The notes under the pieces were generated by a model that was not told the origin of the DNA, did not search any database, and saw only the letters and a program-made list of their open reading frames with translations. From assembly GCA_032158295.1 (NCBI GenBank), contig CM063248.1:20981273-21045272 (forward strand): a DNA stretch of 64,000 nt, written 5' to 3'. Source of the DNA: Pycnopodia helianthoides (Eukaryota; Echinodermata; Asteroidea; Forcipulatida; Asteriidae). Below are positions 27,901-39,692 of this stretch, piece by piece. The first letter of the stretch is position 1, and each line of letters begins with the position of its first letter. A program made the translations under genes and the position numbers.

Positions 27901-30900
27901 ATTTATAAGAGGAGAATAGAGATTGATAAATGACAACTGACCCGGTCAATTTCATGATATTGCTTAAAGGGAAGGTCTAGCTCGTGTAATTAACTGCAGA
28001 TAATCAAATTGACAAATTATCCTCTTGCAGTGATGTAGATAATTTCATTTCTCAGCAATAAGCATTCTGACAAATGGTTGTCAGTTGAAGAGCTGTCATC
28101 TGAGAAGAAAAAGAATTTGTCACTATTGATTTAAACATTGCATCATCAACAAACAAAGAAATATCACGATTCAAATAAGATCCTCAGTACAAACCGGAAC
28201 ATCAGTGATTTACAAGGATAAAATAAACTCACTGTACTTCAACAAACAAAACTCCGCGAGTACTCTGAATCCGTAAAGAAAATAAACAGAGATAGAACAA
28301 GTGCAGAGCGACATTTGTATCAATATTTGCAGAAGAAGTTGGATGCTACCGAATGCTTGGGCATAAATCCTAGGGGAGGATGAGACCATTTCTTCCCTTT
28401 ATCAGGGGGTGGATGAACTACATGAACAAATCCTTCTTCTTGTTACTCTACTTTTACTATATTGGCACAAGACCAAGGGGGAAGGGGGTGGGGTAACTGC
28501 CCCTCCAAATTTGGGCATAACAGTGGGGAAAATTTGGGCACCGCAAGAAGAAAACAATTGGACAGAGAATGCAAACAAAAACTTTTTACCCGGTATTAAA
28601 AATTGGTGCTTATGTTTTTATCCATGTACAATTTGGGACAATCAACCCCTCTGCCCCCCCCCCTACCCAAGGAATCCCCATGCCCATGATTTTGAAAACT
28701 CATCTGGCCTCTGAATCAAACTCACAAATCAACAGAAGATGAACAACATTCTCCTAATATCGTCCAGAAATGACCGCATAACATAACATGGTGCTCTACT
28801 ACAATAGAACGGTGCAGATCAACCAACACAGGAAACAAAATTGTTGGAACAAATCTTATATTTTACTCTCTAGGGGAAAAGATCCGATGCATTTTGACAA
28901 AATACATAGACTAATTTCAAGGAGTTGTTGAATTCACACTTCCAAGAATAAATGTACACTCACAAGTAGACTGCGTACATGGGCAGATTCAAACACTGAC
29001 ACAACTTTACAATAAATACTATGCATCACTCTCTGATAACGATTCTTCGACAGAAATGAGCAAAAACATTAAGTTGACCAGTCTCAAAGGAAGTGAGAAA
29101 GTTCCTTACATAACCAACAGTGTGAATACAGGAAACTAGATTTCCCATGGGAACCTGTGGAACAGCTTTTACAATTAGGTTCATTATTAAAGCACAGCTG
29201 CTTGCGCTTCCTAAAAAATATGGCTTGACAATTTTGTGCCATTTATCTTTAGATTTTCCTGCTAGGTAGTTCGTAAACTGGAACAAACATTAGAACAGAC
29301 ACTTTCATAAAATATTGGTAGTGCCATATTCCGACTTTGATGAATCAAGAAATACGCAGATGTGTCACGCAATTTGCATCGGTTCACTTCAAGACGAGCA
29401 AATCGATTTGTTACAGTAATTTCTACAATTTATAAAAGCAATTTATAAAAGTTGTTGTGATCTCCACCAAACAGAATAATCAGTTCCATATGAAAATAAA
29501 AAATACAGCTTTCGGTAGATAAACTGTAACAAGCTAAAAAATTGCACAGTGTTCAACATGTGTAAATAAACAGCCTGTGAAAATGGGTTCATCTTGTGAA
29601 TGTAGCTTTGAACAAACTTCTACTTCGGAATATTCAAGAATGACAAGTCACAACATTATCTTTATAAGCACACCCATGGCAAATTACCAATACTGAGTTT
29701 CTTCACCAGATCAATATGTAGCTTGATTATTTAGTAGTAGTTGTTTTTCAGTATAACTTTGAGGCTAGTCACCTTTCATTTCTGTTGTTTCGAGAGGGAG
29801 TCATTAATTCATTCAACATACCATATCACATTCAACATACTGTATCACGTATCATCAACATAATCTTGTTTTTCCCAATCTGTAACTCAACGCTTCCCTG
29901 CTTATAATATTCAAAATAAATCCATATCACTGTTACGAAGATAAGCTTTCACAAAGGTCAGTCGAGCCTTTAGTGAATTGAAATAATCAAAAAAATCTTA
30001 GTATTCGAACCAAGTGAAATCTCACGATATTTTACAACTCTGAGAACCTACAATAGATAAAAGCTGGGACGAGAGGACAATGCCAAAATTTAAAAATTTT
30101 AAATTACATTTTTTTTTATCACCCCACACCCACAAATATTCTTGTGCTTTTATCTCTTTGCAACAAGAGCTTTATGCATAGCTAAACAAGTATTAGACAC
30201 AGTTTCAACTTGCAATTGACCAACTCCCAAGTTGATTTTGTAAACAAATATTTCAACCAGTTTGTTTTTATAAATGGGTTTATATGGGTATCCAAATGAA
30301 GTTTCATTGATAAAACAAATTATTAAAGGCAAGAAAAAAATGTTACTTTCTGACTGAAAAAAATCCTGCATGGATAACAGGAACTGGTTCAAAGTGTGTA
30401 AGTTTTAACAGTCCCGAGATTTCAACTGTAAAAACAGTGTGCTAAGCTGAATCACCAAGTTGAATTAGGACTCTAAATACATATCACTATAAAAATAGAG
30501 TACATTCGCATGGAGAACATACTTCGCCAGTAAGTGGAAGAAAATATCAGTACACAAACAAGTAAAGGATGATTTTACATTTCCTTTTTTGAAGACCAGG
30601 CTATTTCTAAGGCAACACTTGGTCCCTGGCGTATGAACAAACTATTACACCATGATCTGATTGTTGTGACTGCCACATCAAGTGAATGATGTAGACAACA
30701 ACACCAAAAATTGGATGTGACATGTTTCACTCATGGCATAAAAGCCCAAGCACTTTGGGGAAATTTAAAATCTTTGAGATTGGGCGAGGTGGCCAGTATT
30801 TTTTCCAGGGTGGTCCTTTGGCGCTGAGCACAATTCTCACTGAACTATAAATGAAATGAGCAGCTGCCTGACAAAGACTGCTCATTTAGGTGTCAACATT

Positions 30901-32884
30901 ATTATGTGCAGCATGGTGAACCTCGTCTCCAAAGGGTAAATTGGTAGGCCTTTTTTTATACATTTTTTTATAGCATTTTCTATGATGATAAAAATAAAGT
31001 TGTTCGGTGTTTTTCTTACAGAAGTCCGAGGGAAAAATTACTTCACCGGTTTAATAACAAAAACTAAATTCCTCGGATATAAAAGCCCTGGAGTGAGATA
31101 TGTAATCAATTCTCTGCTCAGATACTTTTGATGAGACAGGAAAACATAAAACTAATATTGCTGTTCAGCGTTTGATTAGAAAATGGAAACCTGATGAGAC
31201 AATCAATGATTTCCATGGCAACTAACCATATTTGTATCTACAAGAAAAGCAAGACTAGTATTGTGTCCAGAATCAATACGTGTGCGGAAGAACGCTCTCA
31301 ACTATCAAAATAAACTTCACCTCGACGGGGGAAATTGACATAACGGGTTAGCAAATAGGCCTCCTCAAAATCAGTCTGGAAACCGGACTCGTGTGTTAGA
31401 AGAAAAGAAAACATGGATGCCTATCTCGCCTTGAAGTTAGCTTTGTTTGGCCCACAGAGAAAAATATGGATGGCATGGTGTGGTTGATTACATTGGATGG
31501 GTAATTCACAAAATAGCCTTTTGTGAATTACCCCCTTCATGAGGAGAATAGGGCGATTGTTGTGGCGCAGCAGCTACATCACATTGGAGAAGCTGTTCAA
31601 ATTCACAACAATGTCCTGTTATGTTCGGCTGGAAATATCAAAGTAACATCTGCTTTGAGGATCAAATCTTGGCAACTTTTAGTTTTTAATTTCTTTAATT
31701 TTCCAAATCCCTCGCTCCAAGGTGCAATAGCTTCAAACTGTCTATGGGGGGGCATGCACGGTCTCACCAACTAGTCTACCAAATGTCTGGCAAATTACCA
31801 CTTGCCAGAAATCTGATGTGGATTTGTCATAATTTCTCTAGCAGAAGTACAAATGGATCTTTGTGCAGTTCTGTAAGTAGTGGGAGACATGGGTCAGTGA
31901 AGGTAGGGCAGGCTTCCACTGAGTGTTGAAAACCACCTGTAGGACCCCCTGGTATGAAAACTACAATTTCAGACCATTCCAAAGAATAATGACTATTGCA
32001 GAAACAGAGTTTTATATCAACCCACTCAAAAATGGTGGAAATCAACATTCACATTTTGTGACATGATGAAAGCCTGTATAGTGAACCTGAAATAAAAATG
32101 TAAAAAATACGGCATCGTTTCCCCGAAGGATTGGCTGGGGAAAAAATATCTGGTGTCAGGAAAGCAGCCTTACGAATCATTAAAACCTTCAAACAAAGAG
32201 TGCAGTGAATAAGACGGGGTGGCTTTGCATAGTGAAAAGTGACACTGTGGATGAGCTTGCTTCTAGCCATGCCGTCTTGAATTATACACGGGTCTTCTGA
32301 TCTGAGGAATAACCTTTGATTTAAATTGACGTTTCAGAAGGGGTTGACCAAGAGATATGTACAAACCCTCTGGAAATATGACAAATCTACTACAATTTAT
32401 TGTTGGTGTGGTATAACGCTTTACCAGAAAGGCGTTGTTTTGACTCTGTTTGAACGAAGGCTTCGCATCGCTGACAATATTGACACTTAACTTGGCTCAT
32501 TATGAAACAATATTTCGATTAATTGATTCATTCTAGAATAAGTTCATGGCAAATCTACATGTATAGCAACATTTCTGCTTTGTTACAAACATTTCAATCT
32601 TAAAAATAATCTACTAGACACTTTCTCAAACATTAATCTGAATTGTTTTTCAGTGTATGCAGACACAAATTTCCCATCTATCATATGTAGAATCACATGA
32701 CCACCTTAAATGTCATACTTATGTTATTATTTCTAACTATTAAGTGTGGAAACAACAACAATTACAAATTTATAAGGCGCCATTCCATCAAGATCATAGC
32801 ACACATGATAGAAATTAAAATGGATAGAGGCAAGTTTTCAGAGCTTTACGAAATAAAGATAAATATCAAGTAAAAAACCACAAG

Positions 32885-33300
32885 TGAAACTAAATGGGGG
32901 CTTTACAAAACTTTTGGGTGGATAAACAAATTTACTCGAAAAGGGATTTGAACCTGTGACCTTTGGATGAACGTGCTGCTGCTCTACCAACTGAGCTATC
33001 TGTGCCCCAATTTTGGCAGTGTCCCTATTATGTCAATATCTTTGTTCGGTGGTGCCAGTCAGAAGTCATTCAATCTGTAACTGCTGTAACTTTGGTGTGA
33101 TCCCTGGCTATTCTGCAGTTACAGGTTGAATCACTTTTGAACAGCACCCCCCCCCCCCAAACAAACATTTTGACAAAATAGGGAGACCGCCAACATAGGG
33201 CTAGATAGCTCAGTTGGTAGAGTGCCAGCATGTTCATCCAGAGGTCGCAGGTTCAAGTCCCGCTCTGGTAAACTTTTTCTTTGTTCAACCCAAACAGATT
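32885..33300. mobile_element. Two tRNA-derived SINEs in head-to-head inverted orientation
   Basis: The plus-strand copy has A box TAGCTCAGTTGG at 33206-33217 and B box GGTTCAAGTCC at 33250-33260. The minus-strand copy, within about 32940-33005, has the same A box and GGTTCAAATCC. The leader sequences also mirror each other (CTTCTGACTGGCACC and CACTTTTGAACAGCACC; GACAAAATAGGGAGAC and GACATAATAGGGACAC). The whole unit is a large imperfect palindrome centred near 33090. A poly-C run marks the right arm. These are not functional tRNA genes. Confidence 0.8.
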
Positions 33301-33986
33301 TCCCTAATGACAGGAGGACGATTGTTCCAAATCATTGGTCCAGCTACACTGAAAGCTTTTCAACCCAGAATTGTTTTTTAACTGGGAACATTCAAGTGAA
33401 AGACCACCTCTTCTAGACAAAAATGTAAAAACAATTATTAAAATTGAATGTTCATTAGGTACTGATGCATTTACATTCATTACTAATTGAGACCCCTCCC
33501 CCCAGGAATTTGTAGTTGTGTGTGATTCAAAGTTTGAAATATCCTTGTAACAGTTCATTTCAAAAAATAGAAAAGTGCAAATCAATCAGCAAATACTATA
33601 ATACAGCATATACATGTACTGAACCTTTGAGAGAAGTTGTACATTAAACTGTGCTTTGAGTGCCAAGGGAAGAAATAATTTGGAAATATTTTCCAAAAGG
33701 AAAAAAGAAAGAAAGAAAAAAACTCAGATTGAATTGAATTGATAAATTCATGGAGCTGTATCACAAAATAGTAATCAAATAGCTATGTAAAATGGCTGTC
33801 GCAAAAGCAATGCACACTAGACTTACAGAAACTTGTCTTATCTTACACATTGTGTGAATAAAAACATATACATTTTAAAGTCAGAATCACATTTCAATTA
33901 TCACGTAGAGATCTGGATACTTCATAGAATTACAGTACATTAAATTGACACATATCAAAGAAGACTGGAGGATTTGCTCAACTTAC

Positions 33987-34261
33987 CTAGCCCAGGTAAA
34001 TCTGATTATCTCGTCTTTCCGGCGTCGTTGGAGATGGTGTCAGTATCGTCAACGGCAGTTGATGAGCAGTCAGGAGGAACGTTAACCCTGTCTTGAAGGC
34101 AGCTTACTGAAGAGGGTATGAGGCTGCCTCTTAGAGTCAACAAAGCCCAAGACTTGCTGAGACGAGGTGCACTGGGAATCAGCTCTTTCCTCGACTGCGA
34201 TAGGTTCCAAGAAATACAGCATTCAACCCTCCTGCCTCTTCTCTCATTCCTTGTCTCTCTT

Positions 34262-34294
<33 letters not shown>

Positions 34295-34494
34295 TTGTTG
34301 TTTTGGTCAACCTGGGAAAGTGCAGTGTTTCTCACTGTTTTGCTTTGAAAACCTATCCACTTAATATAACTCCAGACCGTCCACTTCAGAACGGTCTCAA
34401 GACATTTGGGGGTTTGGTTTGGAGATTTGAACAGTGAGCACACTGTGTCAAAAACAACATGGACATCTGTAACACCACACACATGTAAATGCAA
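33987..34494 (-). other. Possible non-coding first exon and start region of the unknown gene
   Basis: A good donor, GCTAG followed by GTAAGTTGA, ends an exon-like GC-richer stretch at 33987. When spliced to the acceptor at 17109, the frame leading into MAEHND is closed by a TGA about 50 bp upstream, with no ATG between. The stretch would therefore be 5' untranslated sequence. One minus-strand frame is open over the whole stretch, but much of it is a (GA)n repeat (RERERE), so I do not call it a protein. The first-intron link of about 17 kb is inference. Confidence 0.3.
34258..34293. repeat. (CT)n microsatellite
   Basis: A CT run inside the possible 5' untranslated exon. It generates an artificial RERERE reading on the minus strand. 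Confidence 0.95.
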
Positions 34495-35111
34495 TTCTCT
34501 CGGACTGCCTGCAGGCTTTTCAGTAGAATAACCTGCAAATTCCAGGGATTTTAGAAAAGTTGCGTTTCGTCCACTTTTATACCGCCCCCTTGACGGAAAC
34601 AGATTAGCATCACATTTACTCTAATTCACTACTCGTTCAGGTACGAGTTAAGTGGAGGGGTTGGCCTGTTTATTTGAAGTGTCTTGCCTTGATGTATGTA
34701 ACAGGTCAGGCTTGGAACAAGGGAGTCAATTATTAAATTAGAAAACGTCATTACTGTGGAAGAAAGGAGGTCGAGTGAAACTCACTCACAATACAACACC
34801 CGGCTTCTCCCATGAGAATTCTACACAGTCACTCTTTTTCCTCCAAGTGTGATATATATTCTTTTATTAGATTAGAAATTTATATCATTATAGAGGTCAC
34901 CTTACCACTTATTTAATAGAAATATTTTAAAATAAGATATCATACAGTAACAGTGCTGAAAAAATATATCTATTAGTTATATATATGACAATGATTAAAG
35001 ACTTGTTATGCTTAAAATACTTTTTTACCAAAAAATGAATTCACTGAAATTTATGAGGCTGGTAAGTACAATGTAGGACACAAAACATGTGAGCTTTTGA
35101 TATTACATGCC

Positions 35112-35308
35112 CAGAGCTGCCAACATTTGCATCTTGCAATCAGGAAGATTTTGTACAACAATCAGGGAGATATTTAGAACTACATTCAACATAACAGGGA
35201 AAAAGTTTTCATAATCAGGGAGATTTCCAATTTTGTTCATAAAAACATGGAAAGATCGGTTAATTTTCAGGGAGCCTTCTGCAGAATCAGGGAGAGTTGG
35301 CAGCTCTG
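35112..35308. mobile_element. 197-bp MITE with 13-bp inverted ends
   Basis: It begins CAGAGCTGCCAAC and ends with the exact complement GTTGGCAGCTCTG. CATGCC flanks both ends (35106-35111 and 35309-35314) as a probable 6-bp target duplication. The interior repeats ATCAGGGAGA several times. It is non-autonomous. Confidence 0.9.
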
Positions 35309-35853
35309 CATGCCTCGAATCTCTAGCGCATTCATAGTTTTATATTGATAGATGTGTAATAAACTAAATAAGGTAAATAACTGCTCTTTGATTGGTTGAT
35401 TTTCATTTTAGATCGGAAGAGTTCAACCAATCCAAATGCACTTTTCTTGAGGTAAAAATTGCAGGAAAAAGAATAATATTTTGTTTTGCGCTGTGTACTC
35501 GATGCTTTCCGAGTACAGTGGGAAAACAATCCACAGGCTGCCCAGGTGCACTAATGTTTGCTTTTTCCCTTACACTGCAGTATAAGGTTTAAAACAAAAC
35601 TGGGTCAGTTCCCTTTGTAGTTTATTACTTAATTTCCTCTTTTTTTTAACACAATTTCATCAGTTGAAATAGGCTGGTTTCTCCACAGTCTAATCTTATT
35701 TGTGATTCAAAGAAATTAGTAATCATAGAATTTTGCAAATCTCATTGATGCTTCAAAGTCTTGTCTTCAATTTCAACACTTGGGGCTGTTTGAGTGAGCA
35801 ACTGAAACTACTTTTGAGCGCGGAGGAAGGAATTGAGCTGAAACGTCAGGCCC

Positions 35854-36501
35854 TTAAAGGTAGAGTCGTAGATTGGTAAAAACTCTAAAAATAAATGACC
35901 ATAAAAACTTACTTGGTGAGAACATGGAGGAAGAACCTCCATGGTGAGAAGCATTGCAGCTGTTCATAGTATCAATTATTTTGAGAAAGGTTTGGATAAT
36001 ATTTCACCCCAAACCTTTGGATCTGAGAAACGATTCATGTATGAATCCTTTCTCAGATTTCTGAGGGTTGGTGTCCGCCTGCGAATGCTGCGGCCAGAGA
36101 TGCGGTTGGTACCCGCTGTCACCTGGCTAAATTTGGATGGATAAACTATTTTGAGAAAGGATTCCCTTCGAAGTTATATGGTTTTGATAATTTTTCAACC
36201 AATCCATTGGGATCTGAGAAACGATTTATGCATGAATCGTTTCTCAGATTTCTGAGGGTTGGTGTCCATTTGCGAATGCTGCGGCCGGAGATGCGGTTGG
36301 TACCCGCTGTCACCTGGCTAAACGTGGATAGATTGGACATTCTTGTGAAAATACCTTGACAGTTTTTTGCTGTTTTTCCAGTAAGTAGACACTGTATTCA
36401 ACTGAAACTTTCACATGTGTCTTTTATTGTATCTTTCTGTATAATTTTGCCTACAAATCAGCATTACATTGACATAAACCAATCAATGACCCTATCTTTA
36501 A
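35854..36501. mobile_element. TTAA-flanked MITE with an internal tandem duplication
   Basis: The inverted ends are TTAAAGGTAGAGTCGTAGAT at the left and, on the complement, TTAAAGATAGGGTCATTGAT at the right. The inner roughly 190-bp block (GATCTGAGAAACGATTTAT to TACCCGCTGTCACCTGGCTA) occurs twice, at about 35965-36140 and 36147-36330. The related copy at 51910 has it once, so the duplication arose within this copy or sub-lineage. Confidence 0.88.
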
Positions 36502-37829
36502 CTACTGTGTTGCACTTTGTGTAATCCATGTAAGTTGTAAAATATATATGCATGTAATATGATGTAGAGTGAATACCAAGGGCTGTTGAACCCATTACTC
36601 TTCCATCTGATATCGGAATAAGACCCAAGGATTGGAGCAGTGCCCAGAGCATGCTAACTAATTCAAGTAGTCTTCTTGGTTGTGTTGTACCAGAGGACCC
36701 AAGGGAGGGTAGCGGTTGCCATGGAATGCTTTGCCTAGTACAGAAATCCATTATGGATGACTTTCAATTCAATCTTCACATTAGAGGTGGGCGGGGAAAA
36801 AAACATTCCCGGAGAAACTTTGGAACAATAAACAGAACCTTAAAGGAGCTATTCCACTTACAGCTTGCTTTCTACAGGTTTGTTACTTCCAGTTTTCTTT
36901 TCAAAATGAAACAACTCACTTTGAAAGCACTCATCAGCCTGACCTCTTGGTTGGATTAAATTCATCTTATTGTGTTACTTTAAGGAACCCTTGTTTTCTG
37001 AAAGCCCATCTACAATGCATCTTGCTTCAGGCTAATAATGAGATAAGCACGATTCAAGTTACTTCACTATTCCATTTCCAAGCAAACAGTAAAAATGTAT
37101 GCCAATTTGGTTGTGCCCCCACACGTTTTGTTTGAAAACTAATAGTTTTAGGTATTTTCTGTGTGCCATCACGGTGTCTGCTTAGTCATTCGCGACTTCA
37201 AAGAAGACCAAATTTCACTATAATAGAAACATCTATTCAGAGAATTACTTGCTTCAGAGGACTAGAATCTCTTAGGGATGATATTTGACGTATGCAAAAA
37301 TTCCTGAGAATGGCTTGCAGGCTTGGGTTCCCCCTTATTCTAGACCCAAAATGTCTCACATGTTACAATTCAGCAGGTTTACAGACTCTGTGCATTACCA
37401 GAAAGACAACAGGTTCGGACACAGTGTGGACTATTTTGTCCTCCCTTTGGTGATTGCTTTACTTCGATCATCAAAACTGGAAGGCTCAAGGAGAGTTTGA
37501 GAAATTCCTGAAATCAGGAGAAATCACACGACTGATCTTTAAGTGCCACGATGGTACCGCATGAAATCCAATCTGTGTGTTTACCTGGACGGAGTTGAAA
37601 TCCCAGGTAACACAGTTAAAGAACAACTATTACCTACTCCATCACAATGAATGATTGCAGTCACAAGAATGGGGATTTGTTTTCCATTACACCGCGGATA
37701 GAATTATGGTTTTCTGGGACAGACAAATTAGCTCATAAATTTCACACACCCTCTTATACATATACATTAACACCCATGTTGAACCGATACTAAAAAAACA
37801 ATATAACTAACTTGAGTGGTTCAGATATT

Positions 37830-38193
37830 TTAAAGGAACATTACAGAATTGGTTTTTGCTAACAAAACAGTTGCTGGCAGTGTGAGCACTTTATGTAATC
37901 CACCATATACATAAACTGACAAACCTGTAGAAGTTTGAGATCTATCGGCCGTCTGGGTCACGAGAAAATAGTGAAAAGATTCAACAAATGAATAAAACGC
38001 TCACTGAGCGATAAACTCCAATCGGAAAATTAGTTTATTCATTTCTCATCAAATATGGCATTTCAGACAGAAATATTTCAAGGGATGTTTTCTACTATCA
38101 CCATCATTAGACTGTGTAAGTTTTATGTAAATCTGTGATCAAAAAGTATATTTTACAAGTTTTTTTCTTACCAATTCTGTAATGTGCCTTTAA
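37830..38193. mobile_element. TTAA-flanked MITE
   Basis: The ends TTAAAGGAACATTACAGAAT and, on the complement, TTAAAGGCACATTACAGAAT are almost perfect inverted repeats flanked by TTAA. The inner blocks match the copies at 2596 and 6654. Confidence 0.9.
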
Positions 38194-38793
38194 GTAAAAA
38201 AAAAAATTGGTTCTTCACAGGGCCAAGATTTCTTGCAATAATTTGGGGGCTTTGAAAAGAACCAGTTATTTAGTTATTGTCATTATTTTGACTGAAGCTC
38301 ACTGTGGTCACCGTGCTCATTAATGCTTGAACAAGTCCATTCACTCCTACGTTTGAAGACAAATCACGCATAATTAAATTCTCTATAAATTCGGGGAAGA
38401 TGGAGAGTCCATTTTGGGGGAAAAATATCACTCCATATTTTAAATCAAAGGTTTCTGTTTTTCTACTGAATAACCAGTGCTGAAATTTAAGCCAATATTT
38501 ACAGGGAATTTCAAGTAAAAATAACCCACTAACCACACAAACTGATACATCTATAAGTTAACACAAGAATACATCTGAAAATCAATAATGCAGTCTCCTA
38601 CAATAAATATCCCTGCTGTCAAACAGGAGACAAGCTGTCTGGCTCTTGACATTTCATCAGGTGGCAAAAAAGAAAAGCAGAGCGATGAAGCGCATCAAGT
38701 CTCATCAGAAGCAGTTGCCGAGACACGGTGAAATGAACCAATAGATGAGAATGCATATTCAAACGATATAACAAACTAATTATCAGTAAAGCT

Positions 38794-39204
38794 TTAAAGG
38801 TATCATGCAGGATTGGTAAGGATACAGAAAACCATCATTGTATAATTTTAGTCTGAAAGCTTACTGATTATGAATACTAGAACCATTTTTTCTCTGTGAA
38901 ATATTTCCCTCTGAAATGAAGTCATATTCCAGAGAACTGTAGGTGAAAACCTTTTTAAAAAATGCAACAGCTGATTTCCGTCATTACAAACAAAAATAAG
39001 GACAATGTGTTTACATGCTGAAAGTTGTGCATGTTTTTCACTATTTTCTCCTGACTCCCACAATGGATTAAGACAAAACTTAACTTTGTTATTTGCACAC
39101 AGTGTTCATATTTCGTATGATCAACTATGGTTGATCACACAAAACACGAACACTGTCTGTGACTATTTTGTCAGCTCTACCAATCCTGTATAATACCTTT
39201 GAAG
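38794..39204. mobile_element. TTAA-type MITE, 3' of pirin
   Basis: The left end is TTAAAGGTATCATGCAGGAT. The right end is its complement with small changes, and the right TTAA has mutated to TTGA. It ends about 370 bp beyond the pirin stop codon, so it may lie in or near the 3' untranslated region. Confidence 0.85.
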
Positions 39205-39573
39205 GTATCTGTTTCGATTATTTTAATGTACTACTACGTTTCAGCTTTTTTCATTGTGAGAACAAAACTATTTAACGTGTTGATTTTGTGTTGATTCGGC
39301 TTTCCATTTGATGATCTGATAACATGACAGATATAATGCCTTCTGTTTGTTGGTTTCTTATTATGATTAAGAATGGCAGTATTGTTGATAAAGCAATTTC
39401 TAATCACATATGGGAATTGCCTTGTTCCATCATTTAACCCTCTAGTATAATTTTTTGAGATTTCAAATCTAGAGAGACTGCTCTGTTCAGACAGCAGATG
39501 AACACAGGCATCTATTTGATATACACCCACCTCAACTGTGTCCATCATTTGTTCAAATTGCAATTCCTATTAT

Positions 39574-39692
39574 TTAGAATTTACTTCCGTTTTTGGACCT
39601 CCACTTACGAGCTTTCTCAAATCCGTTGACAGCGTTGCGGTAGTCCGAGACGCCTGTTAGGATCTCCTCTTGAGTATTCATGACAAATGGAC
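39574..39692 (-). CDS. PIR: Pirin coding exon 8 (stop codon)
   Basis: The last exon encodes [33 protein letters not shown] and NGSKF, then TAA at 39576-39574. It follows a TGATCCACAG acceptor. FVMNT and the R-N-A-x-N-G-F-E motif are hallmarks of the pirin C-terminus. The 3' untranslated region and polyadenylation site were not identified. Confidence 0.95.

Larger units (their letters stand above)
19706..32879. other. Long stretch without recognised gene
   Basis: No exon with both splice sites in a credible frame was found. Simple repeats are present: (GT)n at about 20318-20342, a C run at 24957-24974, G runs near 21299 and 26061, and (GA)n near 24460. The rest is AT-rich and featureless to me. 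It could be intron or intergenic. Confidence 0.4.

Noticed and set aside
34006..34494. 162-codon minus-strand frame with RERERE
   Set aside because: Much of it is a (GA)n microsatellite and the frame does not continue into the next exon candidate. Treated as possible untranslated sequence.
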